From Anaerostipes sp. 992a (lineage in GTDB: Bacteria; Bacillota; Clostridia; Lachnospirales; Lachnospiraceae), in contig NZ_MJIG01000005.1 of the NCBI RefSeq assembly GCF_001940245.1, positions 1 to 64,000 on the forward strand: a stretch of DNA of 64,000 nucleotides. The letters are read 5' to 3'. The notes under the pieces were generated by a model. That model was not told where the DNA came from and made no database searches. It saw nothing but the letters and a program-made list of their open reading frames with translations. This document shows, piece after piece, positions 16,805 to 29,396 of the stretch (positions are counted from its first letter, which is position 1; every line of letters starts with the position of its first letter). The position numbers were made by a program, and so were the translations under genes.

Positions 16805-17347
16805 ATGATTGCTATAATTTGTGTAGTTATAATCTTAGGGGTATATATTGGTCAGAAAAGTATAGGTGCAAATACGTTTACTGGTAAATATACAACAGGT
16901 AATTTAACGTGGAAATTTGCAGGATCGTATTCTAAAACAACTCAGGAAAAGTTGATTGCATATCCAAAAAAATGGTCTGCTCTTTCAAGTAACTTAAATT
17001 TAACGAAGGAAGGGGATAGTTACAAATATTCAAGATTCAGAATAAGATACAATTTAACCAAACCACCTCTTGTGGGATTGCTGGGACAGACATTTCTTTT
17101 TACAAAAGAGGGGAGTGAATTGGGAATTAATGATCGTTGGTGGAAAGTAACATGTTCGGTATATAAAAATTCATCTGCAAGTTCAGTCAATAAACATGCT
17201 ACATTAATTCATGAGGCAGGTCATGCTTTCAGTATGGCTCATTGTAGTCATAGCGAAAAACAGCATATTATGCATCAAGGATTAAAAAGTTATACTGCAG
17301 TATCCAGTTATGAAAAAGATGAGTTGAGAAAGAAATGGGGAAAATAG
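16805..17347 (+). CDS. Matrixin-like exported zinc metalloprotease
   Basis: At about 180 aa the protein begins with an uncleaved-looking membrane anchor or signal (IAIICVVIILGVYIG) and ends in a metzincin site, LIHEAGHAFSMAHC, near residue 135, with three His zinc ligands. A Met-turn candidate follows in QHIMHQGL. The usual Gly in HExxHxxGxxH is Ser. The domain is compact, like bacterial matrixin homologues. ATG 16805 has no ribosome site. In frame, codons from CTG 16778 add LKKIKVIL, which would supply the missing positive N-terminus, so the true start may be non-canonical or the 5' end frameshifted in the A-run at 16781-16787. Next gene starts directly after the stop. Confidence 0.75.
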   Translation: MIAIICVVIILGVYIGQKSIGANTFTGKYTTGNLTWKFAGSYSKTTQEKLIAYPKKWSALSSNLNLTKEGDSYKYSRFRIRYNLTKPPLVGLLGQTFLFTKEGSELGINDRWWKVTCSVYKNSSASSVNKHATLIHEAGHAFSMAHCSHSEKQHIMHQGLKSYTAVSSYEKDELRKKWGK

Positions 17348-18082
17348 ATGAAAAAGAAAGTATTTGTGATGACAATTATGGTTGGTATCATGCTTATGCT
17401 GTGTTCTTGTGGAAAGAGTGAGTCAGTTGCTAAATTAAAAGATATTCCGATTCAGTCAGAATGTATTCTATTTGATTACCAAGAGCTGAAGGAGACTTCT
17501 AAGTTAATCGTAAAAGCAAAAATTATGGATGATCTTTCGAAAGAGAATAGTGTAATAGAAATGGATACCGAAGACACTGATTCTATATCAAGTGCTTATA
17601 GTTTGAGAAATATAGAACTTTTGGAGATCTATGGAGGGGATAATGCTGATCAATTTCAGTCAGGTGATAAACTGACAATTATAGATAATGCAGCAATTCA
17701 TGATAATAATTATATCCATATAGAGGGGTATGAAAAGCTAGAAAAAGGACAGATATATATTTTATATTTAAGCAATGATACGGCTAGTGGTGACTATTCA
17801 ATTATCAGTGCTAATAATGGAAAAGTGGAGTTCGATAAAGTGAATCAGTTGGAAGGCGATGAATTTGAAATTGCTGTAAAAACTCTAGTTGAATTTGAGA
17901 GCGATGCTACTGAAAACGAAAAACAGGAACTACTAAACTCCAGTGTGGAAAAAGCAGAATTAGAAAAAGCAAAATTAAAAAAACAGGAGATTAAAGTTGA
18001 TTCAAGTGATATTTCTATCAATTATATTCAAGAGTCATCCAATACAGTCCTTGTTGAGGTTCTGAATTCTGATTTATTGTAG
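17348..18082 (+). CDS. Exported lipoprotein of unknown function
   Basis: The 244-aa protein has a clear lipoprotein signal (KKKVFVMTIMVGIMLMLCSC) with lipobox Cys near residue 22. The mature part is acidic and resembles no enzyme I recognise. Segments such as LRNIELLEIYGGD and KLEKGQIYILYLS suggest a small beta-rich domain (about 50-170). A Lys/Glu-rich helix (about 190-220) follows. It starts one base after the metalloprotease stop, so the two are co-translated and may act together at the cell surface. Confidence 0.75.
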   Translation: MKKKVFVMTIMVGIMLMLCSCGKSESVAKLKDIPIQSECILFDYQELKETSKLIVKAKIMDDLSKENSVIEMDTEDTDSISSAYSLRNIELLEIYGGDNADQFQSGDKLTIIDNAAIHDNNYIHIEGYEKLEKGQIYILYLSNDTASGDYSIISANNGKVEFDKVNQLEGDEFEIAVKTLVEFESDATENEKQELLNSSVEKAELEKAKLKKQEIKVDSSDISINYIQESSNTVLVEVLNSDLL

Positions 18083-18116
18083 TTCGGGTAAATGGAGTTA
18101 ATGAAATGGAAGAAGT

Positions 18117-18185
18117 GATGCTTTATGAAATAATAAAAATCCATACAAAACAAATGGTGGCAAACCAATATCTGAGAAATCAGAT
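18117..18185 (+). repeat. Leader repeat, copy B
   Basis: Near-copy of 16706-16775, 1411 bases downstream. The ATCTGA-GAAA-TCAGAT hairpin and the CAAACCAA segment are kept, while the TATGGA/TCCATA stem is weaker. It lies upstream of a decayed ORF set, suggesting a duplicated leader plus gene unit. Confidence 0.7.
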
Positions 18186-18260
18186 GAATGTAATGTATGA
18201 GAGACTTTAATGATACTATTAATATGGCAAGAAATTAAAAGGAGATGGGTATGATAATAA

Positions 18261-18479
18261 GTGACAAAAATATATTTAAAAGTATGTATAATAAGGAGGC
18301 GGGAACAATTTTATCAAGGTCAATGTGCTGTTGTAAGAGGGACAGAAACTGAAGTTTGTCAGATTCATAAATTTCCTGGCAATCTGAAAAAATATCTGCC
18401 AAAGAAAGCTGATTGTATAAAGGCTATGGCGTTTCACAAATGCCTAGTAAACAAATTAGAAATTGAGGTGAGAATATGA
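18261..18479 (+). CDS. Small ORF, doubtful or remnant
   Basis: This frame encodes about 72 aa rich in Cys and basic residues (QCAVVRGTETEVCQIHKF, KKADCIKAMAFHKC). Its GTG start lies too far from the nearest ribosome site (AAAAGGAGA at about 18237); that site better serves ATG 18252, which opens a different 33-codon frame. The two frames together look like one gene broken by a shift. The stop overlaps the ATG at 18476 (ATGA). No family recognised. Confidence 0.35.
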   Translation: MTKIYLKVCIIRRREQFYQGQCAVVRGTETEVCQIHKFPGNLKKYLPKKADCIKAMAFHKCLVNKLEIEVRI

Positions 18480-18894
18480 AGAAACATATAGTACTGTAAT
18501 AGAAATGGAGGATGACATAGATTCATCTATAAATACATTTTCTTCATTAGAAAATGAAGAAAATAATGTATTTTGGAAAGCTACAGTAAAAATAGTATAT
18601 ACAATTTCTGGTGAATATGTGCAATTAACAAAAGTTACTGGGAGTTGGGTGCAATTAAGGGGAGCTACTACTTTATCCAATAGAAGGGTTTATTATGGAC
18701 AAAGTTATCTAGCTTCAAATAGTGCAACTGGTTCCAAAAAGCCATCTAAAAATAGTTTTTCATATTCAACTGGTTTTAAAAAAGGAAGATATATCTATAA
18801 TAAAAGTGTTATTGGAGCAAATACAACAGCAACTATTACATTATCAGGAGGAAGCAAAAGAACAATTGAAGCAAGAGCAGATAAAAATTTATAA
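18476..18894 (+). pseudogene. Exported protein gene with broken 5' end
   Basis: GAGGTG and ATG 18476 begin what looks like a signal peptide (MKKHIVL), but the frame stops after seven codons. A second frame, open from 18472, carries EETYSTVIEMEDD and continues to 18894. The ATG 18505 within it has no ribosome site. The 129-residue C-terminal part is Ser/Thr-rich with beta-strand alternation (VTGSWVQLRGATTLSNRRVYYGQS) and ends in GGSKRTIEARADKNL, fitting a small secreted domain. A deletion that removed most of the signal peptide and shifted frame explains the layout. Confidence 0.5.
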
Positions 18895-18934
18895 AACAGA
18901 TTTTATAGTTCAGTGATAGGAGGTGTCTGATAAG

Positions 18935-19618
18935 TTGATAATTCTGATTGCCGGTGGAGTATTGATAGGTTTTTTGTTGATTACATATAATCAATTTACA
19001 CATAAAAAGGAAAGCAATGATAGTTTTTTTGCGTATTTACGTGTTTTCCCCAGAGTGCTTGTTTTTGTCTGTACCATTATAGTTCTTGTGAGTGGAATAG
19101 TGTTGGATCTTCGTGATCGATGTGTTACAGAGCATATAGAAACAAAAGGAACATTTAAGAAAACGTTTAAAATGGAAGAATATTCCCAAAAAGAGTTTAA
19201 ACGGCGGTATCCGGATCTGTATAGAGCCACTATGAAAATGGGGAAACTTGAAGGATATCGTAAATATCAAAAAGAGCAAAATGATTTTTGTTATACTTAT
19301 TATATCAATACGGGAAAATATGATTCCGCACATCCAGCACTTCTTTTATTTGTTGAATATTTGGATGATATCGAATATCAATATTATACAAATCGGGTGG
19401 ATTTTTATATGGGAAAAGGAAGGCACCATGGATATGCAGAAACAATGGATGCTTCTAAATGCTATTGTGTCATAGCGAATGGAAATCTGGATCGTCTCGA
19501 ATACATTGATTATGAAGCTGCGTTCTATACGGATAAAAAGCAGCAGGAGCAGGATTTAGAAGAGCATCACTATAAAGGTGCAGTGAAAATAGAGCAGATA
19601 CGTTTACAATTTCATTAA
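18935..19618 (+). CDS. Membrane-anchored protein of unknown function
   Basis: About 228 aa with two N-terminal membrane helices (LIILIAGGVLIGFLLITY and VLVFVCTIIVLVSGIVLDL), then an extracytoplasmic or cytosolic domain of about 160 residues rich in Tyr, Lys and Glu with YTYYINTGKYDSAHPALLLFVEYLDD-like beta segments. Not recognised. AGGAGGTG nine bases before TTG 18935 makes that the likely start; GTG 18923 overlaps the ribosome site. A terminator follows, closing the accessory patch. Confidence 0.6.
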   Translation: MIILIAGGVLIGFLLITYNQFTHKKESNDSFFAYLRVFPRVLVFVCTIIVLVSGIVLDLRDRCVTEHIETKGTFKKTFKMEEYSQKEFKRRYPDLYRATMKMGKLEGYRKYQKEQNDFCYTYYINTGKYDSAHPALLLFVEYLDDIEYQYYTNRVDFYMGKGRHHGYAETMDASKCYCVIANGNLDRLEYIDYEAAFYTDKKQQEQDLEEHHYKGAVKIEQIRLQFH

Positions 19619-19629
19619 GAGTGATATTT

Positions 19630-19668
19630 GGAAGGGAGTTTCATCAATTTCCTTCCTTTCTTTTTCTC
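19630..19668 (+). terminator. Terminator closing the accessory patch
   Basis: GGAAGG and CCTTCC with a 15-base loop, followed by TTTCTTTTT. Confidence 0.65.
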
Positions 19669-19686
19669 ATAGCCATAAAATTACAG

Positions 19687-19715
19687 TGGATATATTTTGG
19701 TATAAATGCTATAAT
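19687..19715 (+). promoter_or_regulatory. Promoter of the ATP synthase operon
   Basis: TGGATA (weak -35) and perfect TATAAT with a 17-base spacer, about 90 bases before the first gene. Confidence 0.55.
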
Positions 19716-19801
19716 ATGCAAATGAGGATCAAATGAGGAAATAGTAAAAAATCATAAAGAACCTCTCTATATGTGGGTGAATACTTCCGAGAAGGAGGAG
19801 C

Positions 19802-20047
19802 ATGATGAAGAAGAATCATACGGTATTAAAAACGTTATCATTGGTGACCCAGTTGGGGATTACGATGCTTACGTCTATTTTCATGTGTATGTTTGTCGGG
19901 CTCTGGCTGGATGAGAAGTTTTCGACCCATTTTTTTATTCCTTTTTTACTGTTAGGGATAGGAGGCGGTGTCCGGGGCTCCTATACTCTAATAAAGAATG
20001 CAAGTGATGAAGAAAAGGAGTCAGACAATGATGAAAAGAAAGCTTAG
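19802..20047 (+). CDS. AtpZ/AtpI-family small membrane protein
   Basis: The 81-aa protein has two membrane helices (TQLGITMLTSIFMCMFVGLWL and FFIPFLLLGIGGGVRGSY) and a charged tail, typical of AtpZ-like proteins at the head of F-ATPase operons. The GxxxG-type second helix and conserved Arg in GGGVRGSY fit the family. AtpZ/AtpI proteins have been linked to c-ring assembly and Mg/Ca transport. AAGGAGG favours ATG 19805 over 19802. The end overlaps the next gene. Confidence 0.8.
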   Translation: MMKKNHTVLKTLSLVTQLGITMLTSIFMCMFVGLWLDEKFSTHFFIPFLLLGIGGGVRGSYTLIKNASDEEKESDNDEKKA

Positions 20048-20432
20048 AGAGATGAATGAGACCCTGTTAGATTTGGTGATCGGAGTCATAATCTTTGGAG
20101 TGGTGGCTGGAATTTTGGGTATGATAATAACGAAGGGAAACATCTGGTATTTGCTTGGAGTAATCGCAGGTGTCTGTGTTTCTGTTGGAATCAGCTTTCA
20201 TATGCTCTATTCCATTGAAGGGGCATTGGATATGGATCCAAAGACGGCGAATGGCTACATGATGAAGCGGGCATTGTTTCGTTTTTTCGTTATGGCTGTG
20301 ACAGCAGTAATTGCCATGAAGATTCATTTTTCCTGTTTTCTGGGGGTTATCGTTGCATTATTGGGGATAAAAGTATCCGCTCTTATGCAACGATTTACGA
20401 ATCATTATATTACGAAAAAAATAATAAAGTAA
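20028..20432 (+). CDS. atpI: ATP synthase subunit I (AtpI)
   Basis: About 134 aa with four predicted membrane helices, the build of AtpI-type assembly factors. AAGGAG before ATG 20028 supports this start rather than an upstream in-frame ATG, and the gene begins inside the end of its neighbour. Expected to help c-ring assembly; dispensable in most species. Confidence 0.78.
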   Translation: MMKRKLREMNETLLDLVIGVIIFGVVAGILGMIITKGNIWYLLGVIAGVCVSVGISFHMLYSIEGALDMDPKTANGYMMKRALFRFFVMAVTAVIAMKIHFSCFLGVIVALLGIKVSALMQRFTNHYITKKIIK

Positions 20433-20444
20433 GGAGGAGATGCT

Positions 20445-21191
20445 ATGGGATTTTGTATGGCCAATCTGATCTCAGGAATGAGCGGCATGTCAATGTTAGC
20501 GGATAATGATGTGGATTTCATGGTCCATTATCTGGTTCCGGTCAAGGTATTTGGTCAGCAGGTGTGGATTACCACGACCCATGTTACGACGTTGATTGTT
20601 GCATTGACCATTCTGATCTTTGCACTGGCAGCCAGAAGAAGCATCCTAAAGGGATATGAAGTGCCCAATGGATTTCAGAACTTCATTGAGTTTCTGGTTG
20701 AGACATTGGACAATGTAGTGCACAGCAGTATGGGGCGTCATGCCAAGAACTTTGTCAACTATATTGGAACGATCATGCTGTTTATTTTTATTTCCAATAT
20801 ATCCGGACTCTTTGGCTTAAGACCGCCGACTGCCGATTATGGAACAACACTGGCACTGGCATTGCTTACATTTATTCTGATTCAGTACAGTGCCATTAAG
20901 ACGAGTAAGTTTCGAGTTATTACAAACTTATTCAAGCCAATTCCGTTGTTGTTCCCGATCAATCTGATTGGTGAGTTTGCAACACCATTATCACTTTCAC
21001 TGCGTTTGTTCGGTAACGTTATGGCCGGAACGATCATGTTGGGATTGTGGTATGGTCTGCTCCCTATTTTTGCAAAATTAGGGGTGCCGACATTTTTACA
21101 TGCATATTTTGACTTGTTCTCAGGAGCAATTCAGACATATGTATTCGCCATGTTGACGATGGTATTTATTACAGATAAGCGTGATGCTTAG
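20445..21191 (+). CDS. atpB: ATP synthase subunit a
   Basis: This 248-aa subunit forms the ion half-channels beside the c-ring. The family segment EFATPLSLSLRLFGNVMAG near residue 185 holds the essential Arg, and the last helices end in QTYVFAMLTMVFI. Length and helix pattern are standard for a Firmicute a subunit. Starts 12 bases after atpI behind AAGGAGGAG. Confidence 0.96.
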   Translation: MGFCMANLISGMSGMSMLADNDVDFMVHYLVPVKVFGQQVWITTTHVTTLIVALTILIFALAARRSILKGYEVPNGFQNFIEFLVETLDNVVHSSMGRHAKNFVNYIGTIMLFIFISNISGLFGLRPPTADYGTTLALALLTFILIQYSAIKTSKFRVITNLFKPIPLLFPINLIGEFATPLSLSLRLFGNVMAGTIMLGLWYGLLPIFAKLGVPTFLHAYFDLFSGAIQTYVFAMLTMVFITDKRDA

Positions 21192-21198
21192 AAAATGA

Positions 21199-21489
<291 letters not shown>

Positions 21490-21526
21490 GAGATGACACG
21501 ATCACAATCCAGAAGGAGGCCAAAGA

Positions 21527-22045
21527 ATGGATGGAAGAATTTTTGGCTTGGATTTACAGTTAGGCTTTGATGTCATTTTGCAGGCCATTTGTGTGCTGTT
21601 ATTATTCATTGCTCTTTCCTATATTTTATTTGAACCGGTCAAGAAGATTTTAAATGACCGTCGGGAAAGAATTATGAATGAGCAGGCAGCTGCGGCAGCA
21701 GACATGAAAGAAGCCAGTAAGTTGCGAGCAGATTACGAAAGTAAGCTAAAAAATATTAATAAAGAAGCTGATCAGATTCTTGCCGATGCCCGCAAAAAAG
21801 CAATGAAAAAAGAGGAAGAGATAGTTGCCCAGGCGAAGGAAGAGGCGGCTCGTATTATTTCCCGTGCCAATGCGGAAGTAGAATTAGAGAAGAAGAAAGT
21901 CAAGGATGAAGTAAAGACAGAGATGATCGCAGTGGCAACTGCAATGGCTGCCAAGATCATTACCAAATCCGTTGACGCAAAGAAACAGGAAGCTCTTATT
22001 GAAGAAACATTAAAAGAGATGGGTGATCAGACATGGCTAGGCTAG
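21527..22045 (+). CDS. atpF: ATP synthase subunit b
   Basis: 172 aa: one N-terminal membrane helix (VILQAICVLLLFIALSYILF), then a long charged coiled coil rich in Ala, Lys and Glu forming the peripheral stalk. The end overlaps atpH by 13 bases. Confidence 0.95.
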   Translation: MDGRIFGLDLQLGFDVILQAICVLLLFIALSYILFEPVKKILNDRRERIMNEQAAAAADMKEASKLRADYESKLKNINKEADQILADARKKAMKKEEEIVAQAKEEAARIISRANAEVELEKKKVKDEVKTEMIAVATAMAAKIITKSVDAKKQEALIEETLKEMGDQTWLG

Positions 22046-22581
22046 TGAGCAAGACATACGGAGACGCGTTGTTTGAGCTGGCCCTGGAAAAGGATATTAT
22101 TTCCGAGATGAAGAAAGAAGTCCTGTCTGTAAAGCAGATTTTTGAAGAGAACGATGAGCTTCTCAAGCTACTGAATCATCCAAAGATTATGGGTGAAGAG
22201 AAGATCAAGATCATCGATAAGATCTTCAAAGGAAAAGTCAGCGATGATATGATGGGATTTTTAACGATTATTGTGAAAAAGGGTCGTTATGATGAAATCC
22301 TTAACATCTTCACATACGTGGAAAACCGTATGAAAAAATATGAAAAGATCGGTGTGGCAAAAGTATCTGCACCGATGAAATTAACAAAGAAGCAGAAAGA
22401 TGCGATTGTAAAAAGACTGTTGGAAATTACAGAATATGAGTCATTTGAAGTGGAATATGAAGTGGATGAAAGTCTGATCGGAGGACTTGTGATCCGCATT
22501 GACGATCGTGTGGTAGACAGCAGTATTAAGACGAAGCTTGCCAATATGGCAAAGGCTTTGAATCAGATTCAGTTAGCGTAA
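22033..22581 (+). CDS. atpH: ATP synthase subunit delta
   Basis: 182 aa, OSCP family, joining the b stalk to the top of the alpha-beta hexamer. KTYGDALFELALE at the N-terminus and DESLIGGLVIRIDDRVVDSSI near the C-terminus are the family signatures. Translationally coupled to atpF. Confidence 0.95.
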   Translation: MARLVSKTYGDALFELALEKDIISEMKKEVLSVKQIFEENDELLKLLNHPKIMGEEKIKIIDKIFKGKVSDDMMGFLTIIVKKGRYDEILNIFTYVENRMKKYEKIGVAKVSAPMKLTKKQKDAIVKRLLEITEYESFEVEYEVDESLIGGLVIRIDDRVVDSSIKTKLANMAKALNQIQLA

Positions 22582-22584
22582 TGA

Positions 22585-24153
<1,569 letters not shown>

Positions 24154-24171
24154 AAGGGATGTGAGGAAAGC

Positions 24172-26456
<2,285 letters not shown>

Positions 26457-26464
26457 GTGATCTT

Positions 26465-26866
26465 ATGGCGGAGAAACAGTTTAAACTGGAAATTATCTCT
26501 CCTGATCGTTCTTTTTACAATGGAGCTGCAACGATGATCGAATACCGCACCACAGAAGGTGAGGTAGGGGTCTATGCGGGGCATATTCCAATGACACAGA
26601 TTATTGCACCAGGAGTACTTACGATTACGGAAGGTGATGGCACGAAGAAACAGGCAGCGTTAATGTCCGGATTTGTAGAAATCCTTCCAGAGAAGATTTC
26701 CATTCTGGCAGAAACGATAGAATGGCCGGATGAAATCGACAAACAGCGTGCACAGAAAGCGAAAGATCGTGCAGAACAGAGATTAAAGTCAGGAGATAAT
26801 TCCCTGGATATGGTCAGAGCAGAACTGGCCCTGAAGCGGGCACTGGTTCGTCTATCATTCAAATAA
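26465..26866 (+). CDS. atpC: ATP synthase subunit epsilon
   Basis: 133 aa with the N-terminal beta sandwich (TTEGEVGVYAGHIPMTQII) and the C-terminal two-helix regulatory domain (AQKAKDRAEQRL, ALKRALVRLSF). Last gene of the operon, eight bases after atpD. Confidence 0.95.
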   Translation: MAEKQFKLEIISPDRSFYNGAATMIEYRTTEGEVGVYAGHIPMTQIIAPGVLTITEGDGTKKQAALMSGFVEILPEKISILAETIEWPDEIDKQRAQKAKDRAEQRLKSGDNSLDMVRAELALKRALVRLSFK

Positions 26867-26934
26867 GAAGGGAGTTGTCGGTTCATTTGAGCCGATTCCC
26901 GTCAAGAAATAAAATCAAAAAAGATAATATTTTT

Positions 26935-26968
26935 ACTGCCAGCAGGGAAATCCTGCTGGCAGTTTTTT
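26935..26968 (+). terminator. Terminator of the ATP synthase operon
   Basis: A 12-bp perfect stem (ACTGCCAGCAGG with CCTGCTGGCAGT), loop GAAAT, and six T residues. Confidence 0.92.
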
Positions 26969-26977
26969 GGTTACATA

Positions 26978-28354
26978 TTATTGTCCCAGTGCGGGAATGA
27001 CCAGATCCTTCTTTTCTCCGTTGATTTCACAGTTGAATAGATATACAGGCTGATAATAGCCTTTTGTATCCGGAGAATAGGTCAGAGAGATGCCATTGAT
27101 ATTCAGTTCATGTATCTTCAAATTATGTGGACTGATCTGAAAGTATCCATCTACCAGTTTCTGATAGGCTTCTGTTTCACTGATGATCGTTTCTTTGGCA
27201 TAGACGGATTGCTGTACCAGTTGATTGTCAATGGAATAGATCGCTCCATTCTTGGATGTAATACAGGTCAGAGTACCAGAAACATCACCAAGGGAATCCA
27301 CAGAACGCTGGACGGTCCATTGATAAACTCCCTCTGATGGTTTGCTAAAAATGGCTTGTTCCGGAATTTCAATGCCATATTTTCGCAGGCGGCTTTTTAC
27401 TACCTGTGTTCCAATGTCGCCCCAGACAGGCTTTCCCTCGGATTGTACATAGTGATATTCATAGCTGCAGTCTTTCAGATACACAGTAATATTATGATTT
27501 CCGCGATAACTGATGATGGAATCTTCATAATAAGAATAGCGGGAAGTTCCTTCAATTCCCATCTGATCAAACAGATTGGAAGCAAAGAGACAGGCTTCCT
27601 TTCTTGTACAGCCGTTTGGTACAAAAACAGGGACAGAAAGCTGCTTGTTCTGAAGCTCCAGATCATTTTTTAAGGATACGATGGAATCCGATAAAGGAAC
27701 CTGGTAAGTATAATCAATTGGAAGATTTCCATAGGGCTGTTGGTCATAGCGATAAAAAATTCCTAAAAAAATGCTGATGCATAATAATAGAGGAACAATA
27801 GATGCCGTCATTCGCAAAGGCTTCCAGCGTATCTTCTGAAAGGCCAGCCAGATAAAATGAAAGAGGCAGTAGCCTAACAGTACCCCCAAGGTGTTATGGA
27901 ACAGATCATCCACCTCACACAATCCTCTCTGGGTTATTCGCTGACTCAGCTCAATTCCAAGAGAAAAGAGAAATCCTGCTCCCGCAGTACGCCATAGCCG
28001 GCGGAATTTTTCGAACAGCAGAGGGAGCAAGGTTCCCAGTGGTGAAAATACCAGAATATTAAAAATAATCAGCTGCCAGTTCCGGATAGAGAAAGTGTTC
28101 CATGCCTCACGGTAGGAACGGAATAAATTCAGATCGATCTCTCCATAGGTTTCATTTCTCGTAAGAAATGTAAGGTATATAATAAATATAATATTCAATA
28201 TAAATAAAAATCCTAGGAGTAGTTTCCAGGTTTTTAAATCTTTTTTTAAAATAAATCTATATAAAACAAAAATGAGAGCAATGATTGCCAGTGAACAAGG
28301 AATTGCAATAGGCAGAAATACTCTCATTTGTGCCAGTATTGTATCAAAACTCAT
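26978..28354 (-). CDS. VanZ-domain membrane protein with large extracytoplasmic tail
   Basis: About 458 aa. The N-terminal half has five or more membrane helices and a VanZ-like segment (FNILVFSPLGTLLPLL, FSLGIELSQ, CEVDDLFHNTLGVLLGY). After a last helix near residue 190, about 250 residues are outside, with YxYxV-type beta segments and a PepSY-like end (GISLTYSPDTKGYYQPVYLFNCEING). VanZ-like proteins are tied to teicoplanin tolerance in one lineage; the role here is unknown. AAAGGA seven bases before ATG 28354 supports this start over an upstream frame start at 28432. Confidence 0.78.
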   Translation of the reverse strand: MSFDTILAQMRVFLPIAIPCSLAIIALIFVLYRFILKKDLKTWKLLLGFLFILNIIFIIYLTFLTRNETYGEIDLNLFRSYREAWNTFSIRNWQLIIFNILVFSPLGTLLPLLFEKFRRLWRTAGAGFLFSLGIELSQRITQRGLCEVDDLFHNTLGVLLGYCLFHFIWLAFQKIRWKPLRMTASIVPLLLCISIFLGIFYRYDQQPYGNLPIDYTYQVPLSDSIVSLKNDLELQNKQLSVPVFVPNGCTRKEACLFASNLFDQMGIEGTSRYSYYEDSIISYRGNHNITVYLKDCSYEYHYVQSEGKPVWGDIGTQVVKSRLRKYGIEIPEQAIFSKPSEGVYQWTVQRSVDSLGDVSGTLTCITSKNGAIYSIDNQLVQQSVYAKETIISETEAYQKLVDGYFQISPHNLKIHELNINGISLTYSPDTKGYYQPVYLFNCEINGEKKDLVIPALGQ

Positions 28355-28569
28355 AATCATTTCCTTTACTTTTATTTTGTAAATATAGTATAGCATAATG
28401 AAAATGAAATTAGTTACTTTTCTATGAAGCAATTCTAAATAAATTCCTAAGACTGTGTTACAATTTTTACCTATAGTCTAGCCATGTGTAAGTTTATGTA
28501 CAAAAGATTTTTTCTGCGGTATAATATTACTAGTAAAATCATATGCAATAAAAGGAGAAAAGAATAAAG

Positions 28570-29253
28570 ATGTATAAATGCTGTATTTTTGATTTAGATG
28601 GAACTTTACTAAATACATTGACGGCACTTTCCTATTGCAGTAACAAAGCATTGCGCAAATATGGCCTGGGAGAAGTGCCAACAGAAGAATTTAAGTGGAT
28701 GGTAGGAGATGGCTATCGGAATCAGATCAAAAGAGCACTGACCTATTTAGGTGATAAGGAATTGATTCATTGGGAAGAGGCCTGTAAAGATTATATGGAG
28801 ATCTTTGGAAAAGAAAGTATGTACGGAGTGCATCCATACGAAGGAATCCCAGAGATGATCGAGCAGCTAAAGAAAAAGAATATGAAGCTTGCAGTCTTAT
28901 CAAATAAACCGAATCAGCAGGCAATCATGAACATTGAAACGGTCTTTGGAAAAGGATACTTTGATGCTATTGCAGGACAGATCGATGGTGTACCAAAGAA
29001 GCCGGATCCAAGCGGAGCACTTCGGATTGCAGAGGAATTTGGAATCAGACCAGAAGAGTGTCTTTATATCGGGGATACCAATACGGATATGAGGACTGGC
29101 ATTGGAGCTGGAATGACCACCATCGGTGTATTATGGGGATTCCGCCAGAGAGAAGAGCTGGAAGCTTTTGGCCCGGCGGCGATCATTGAACACCCGTCTC
29201 AGCTTGTCGATTTCATAGAATCTGATCTGCAAACGAAAAATGTTACAATTTAG
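28570..29253 (+). CDS. HAD hydrolase, phosphoglycolate phosphatase-like
   Basis: 227 aa. HAD motif I is FDLDGTLLNT at residues 8-17, motif II LAVLSNK near 104, motif III the Lys in GVPKKPDP near 139, and motif IV YIGDTNTDM near 164. The cap is the helical type of PGPase/Gph relatives. Substrate cannot be read from sequence. AAAGGAG precedes the ATG. A 16-bp-stem terminator follows. Confidence 0.87.
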   Translation: MYKCCIFDLDGTLLNTLTALSYCSNKALRKYGLGEVPTEEFKWMVGDGYRNQIKRALTYLGDKELIHWEEACKDYMEIFGKESMYGVHPYEGIPEMIEQLKKKNMKLAVLSNKPNQQAIMNIETVFGKGYFDAIAGQIDGVPKKPDPSGALRIAEEFGIRPEECLYIGDTNTDMRTGIGAGMTTIGVLWGFRQREELEAFGPAAIIEHPSQLVDFIESDLQTKNVTI

Positions 29254-29280
29254 GTACAAATCATTACATTTCACGTATAT

Positions 29281-29338
29281 AGGATGTATTCTAATTTTCC
29301 CTTTGCTATAATTAGGAATTAGAATACATCCTTTTTTA
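29281..29338 (+). terminator. Long-stem terminator after the HAD gene
   Basis: A 16-bp perfect stem (29281-29296 with 29317-29332) and a 20-base loop, followed by six T. The loop holds TATAAT, which could be the -10 box for the next gene. Confidence 0.8.
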
Positions 29339-29396
29339 TCATATAGGACTTTGTTCCCAAAATAAAAAAGGAAATAAAAAGATAAGGAGAAGAATA

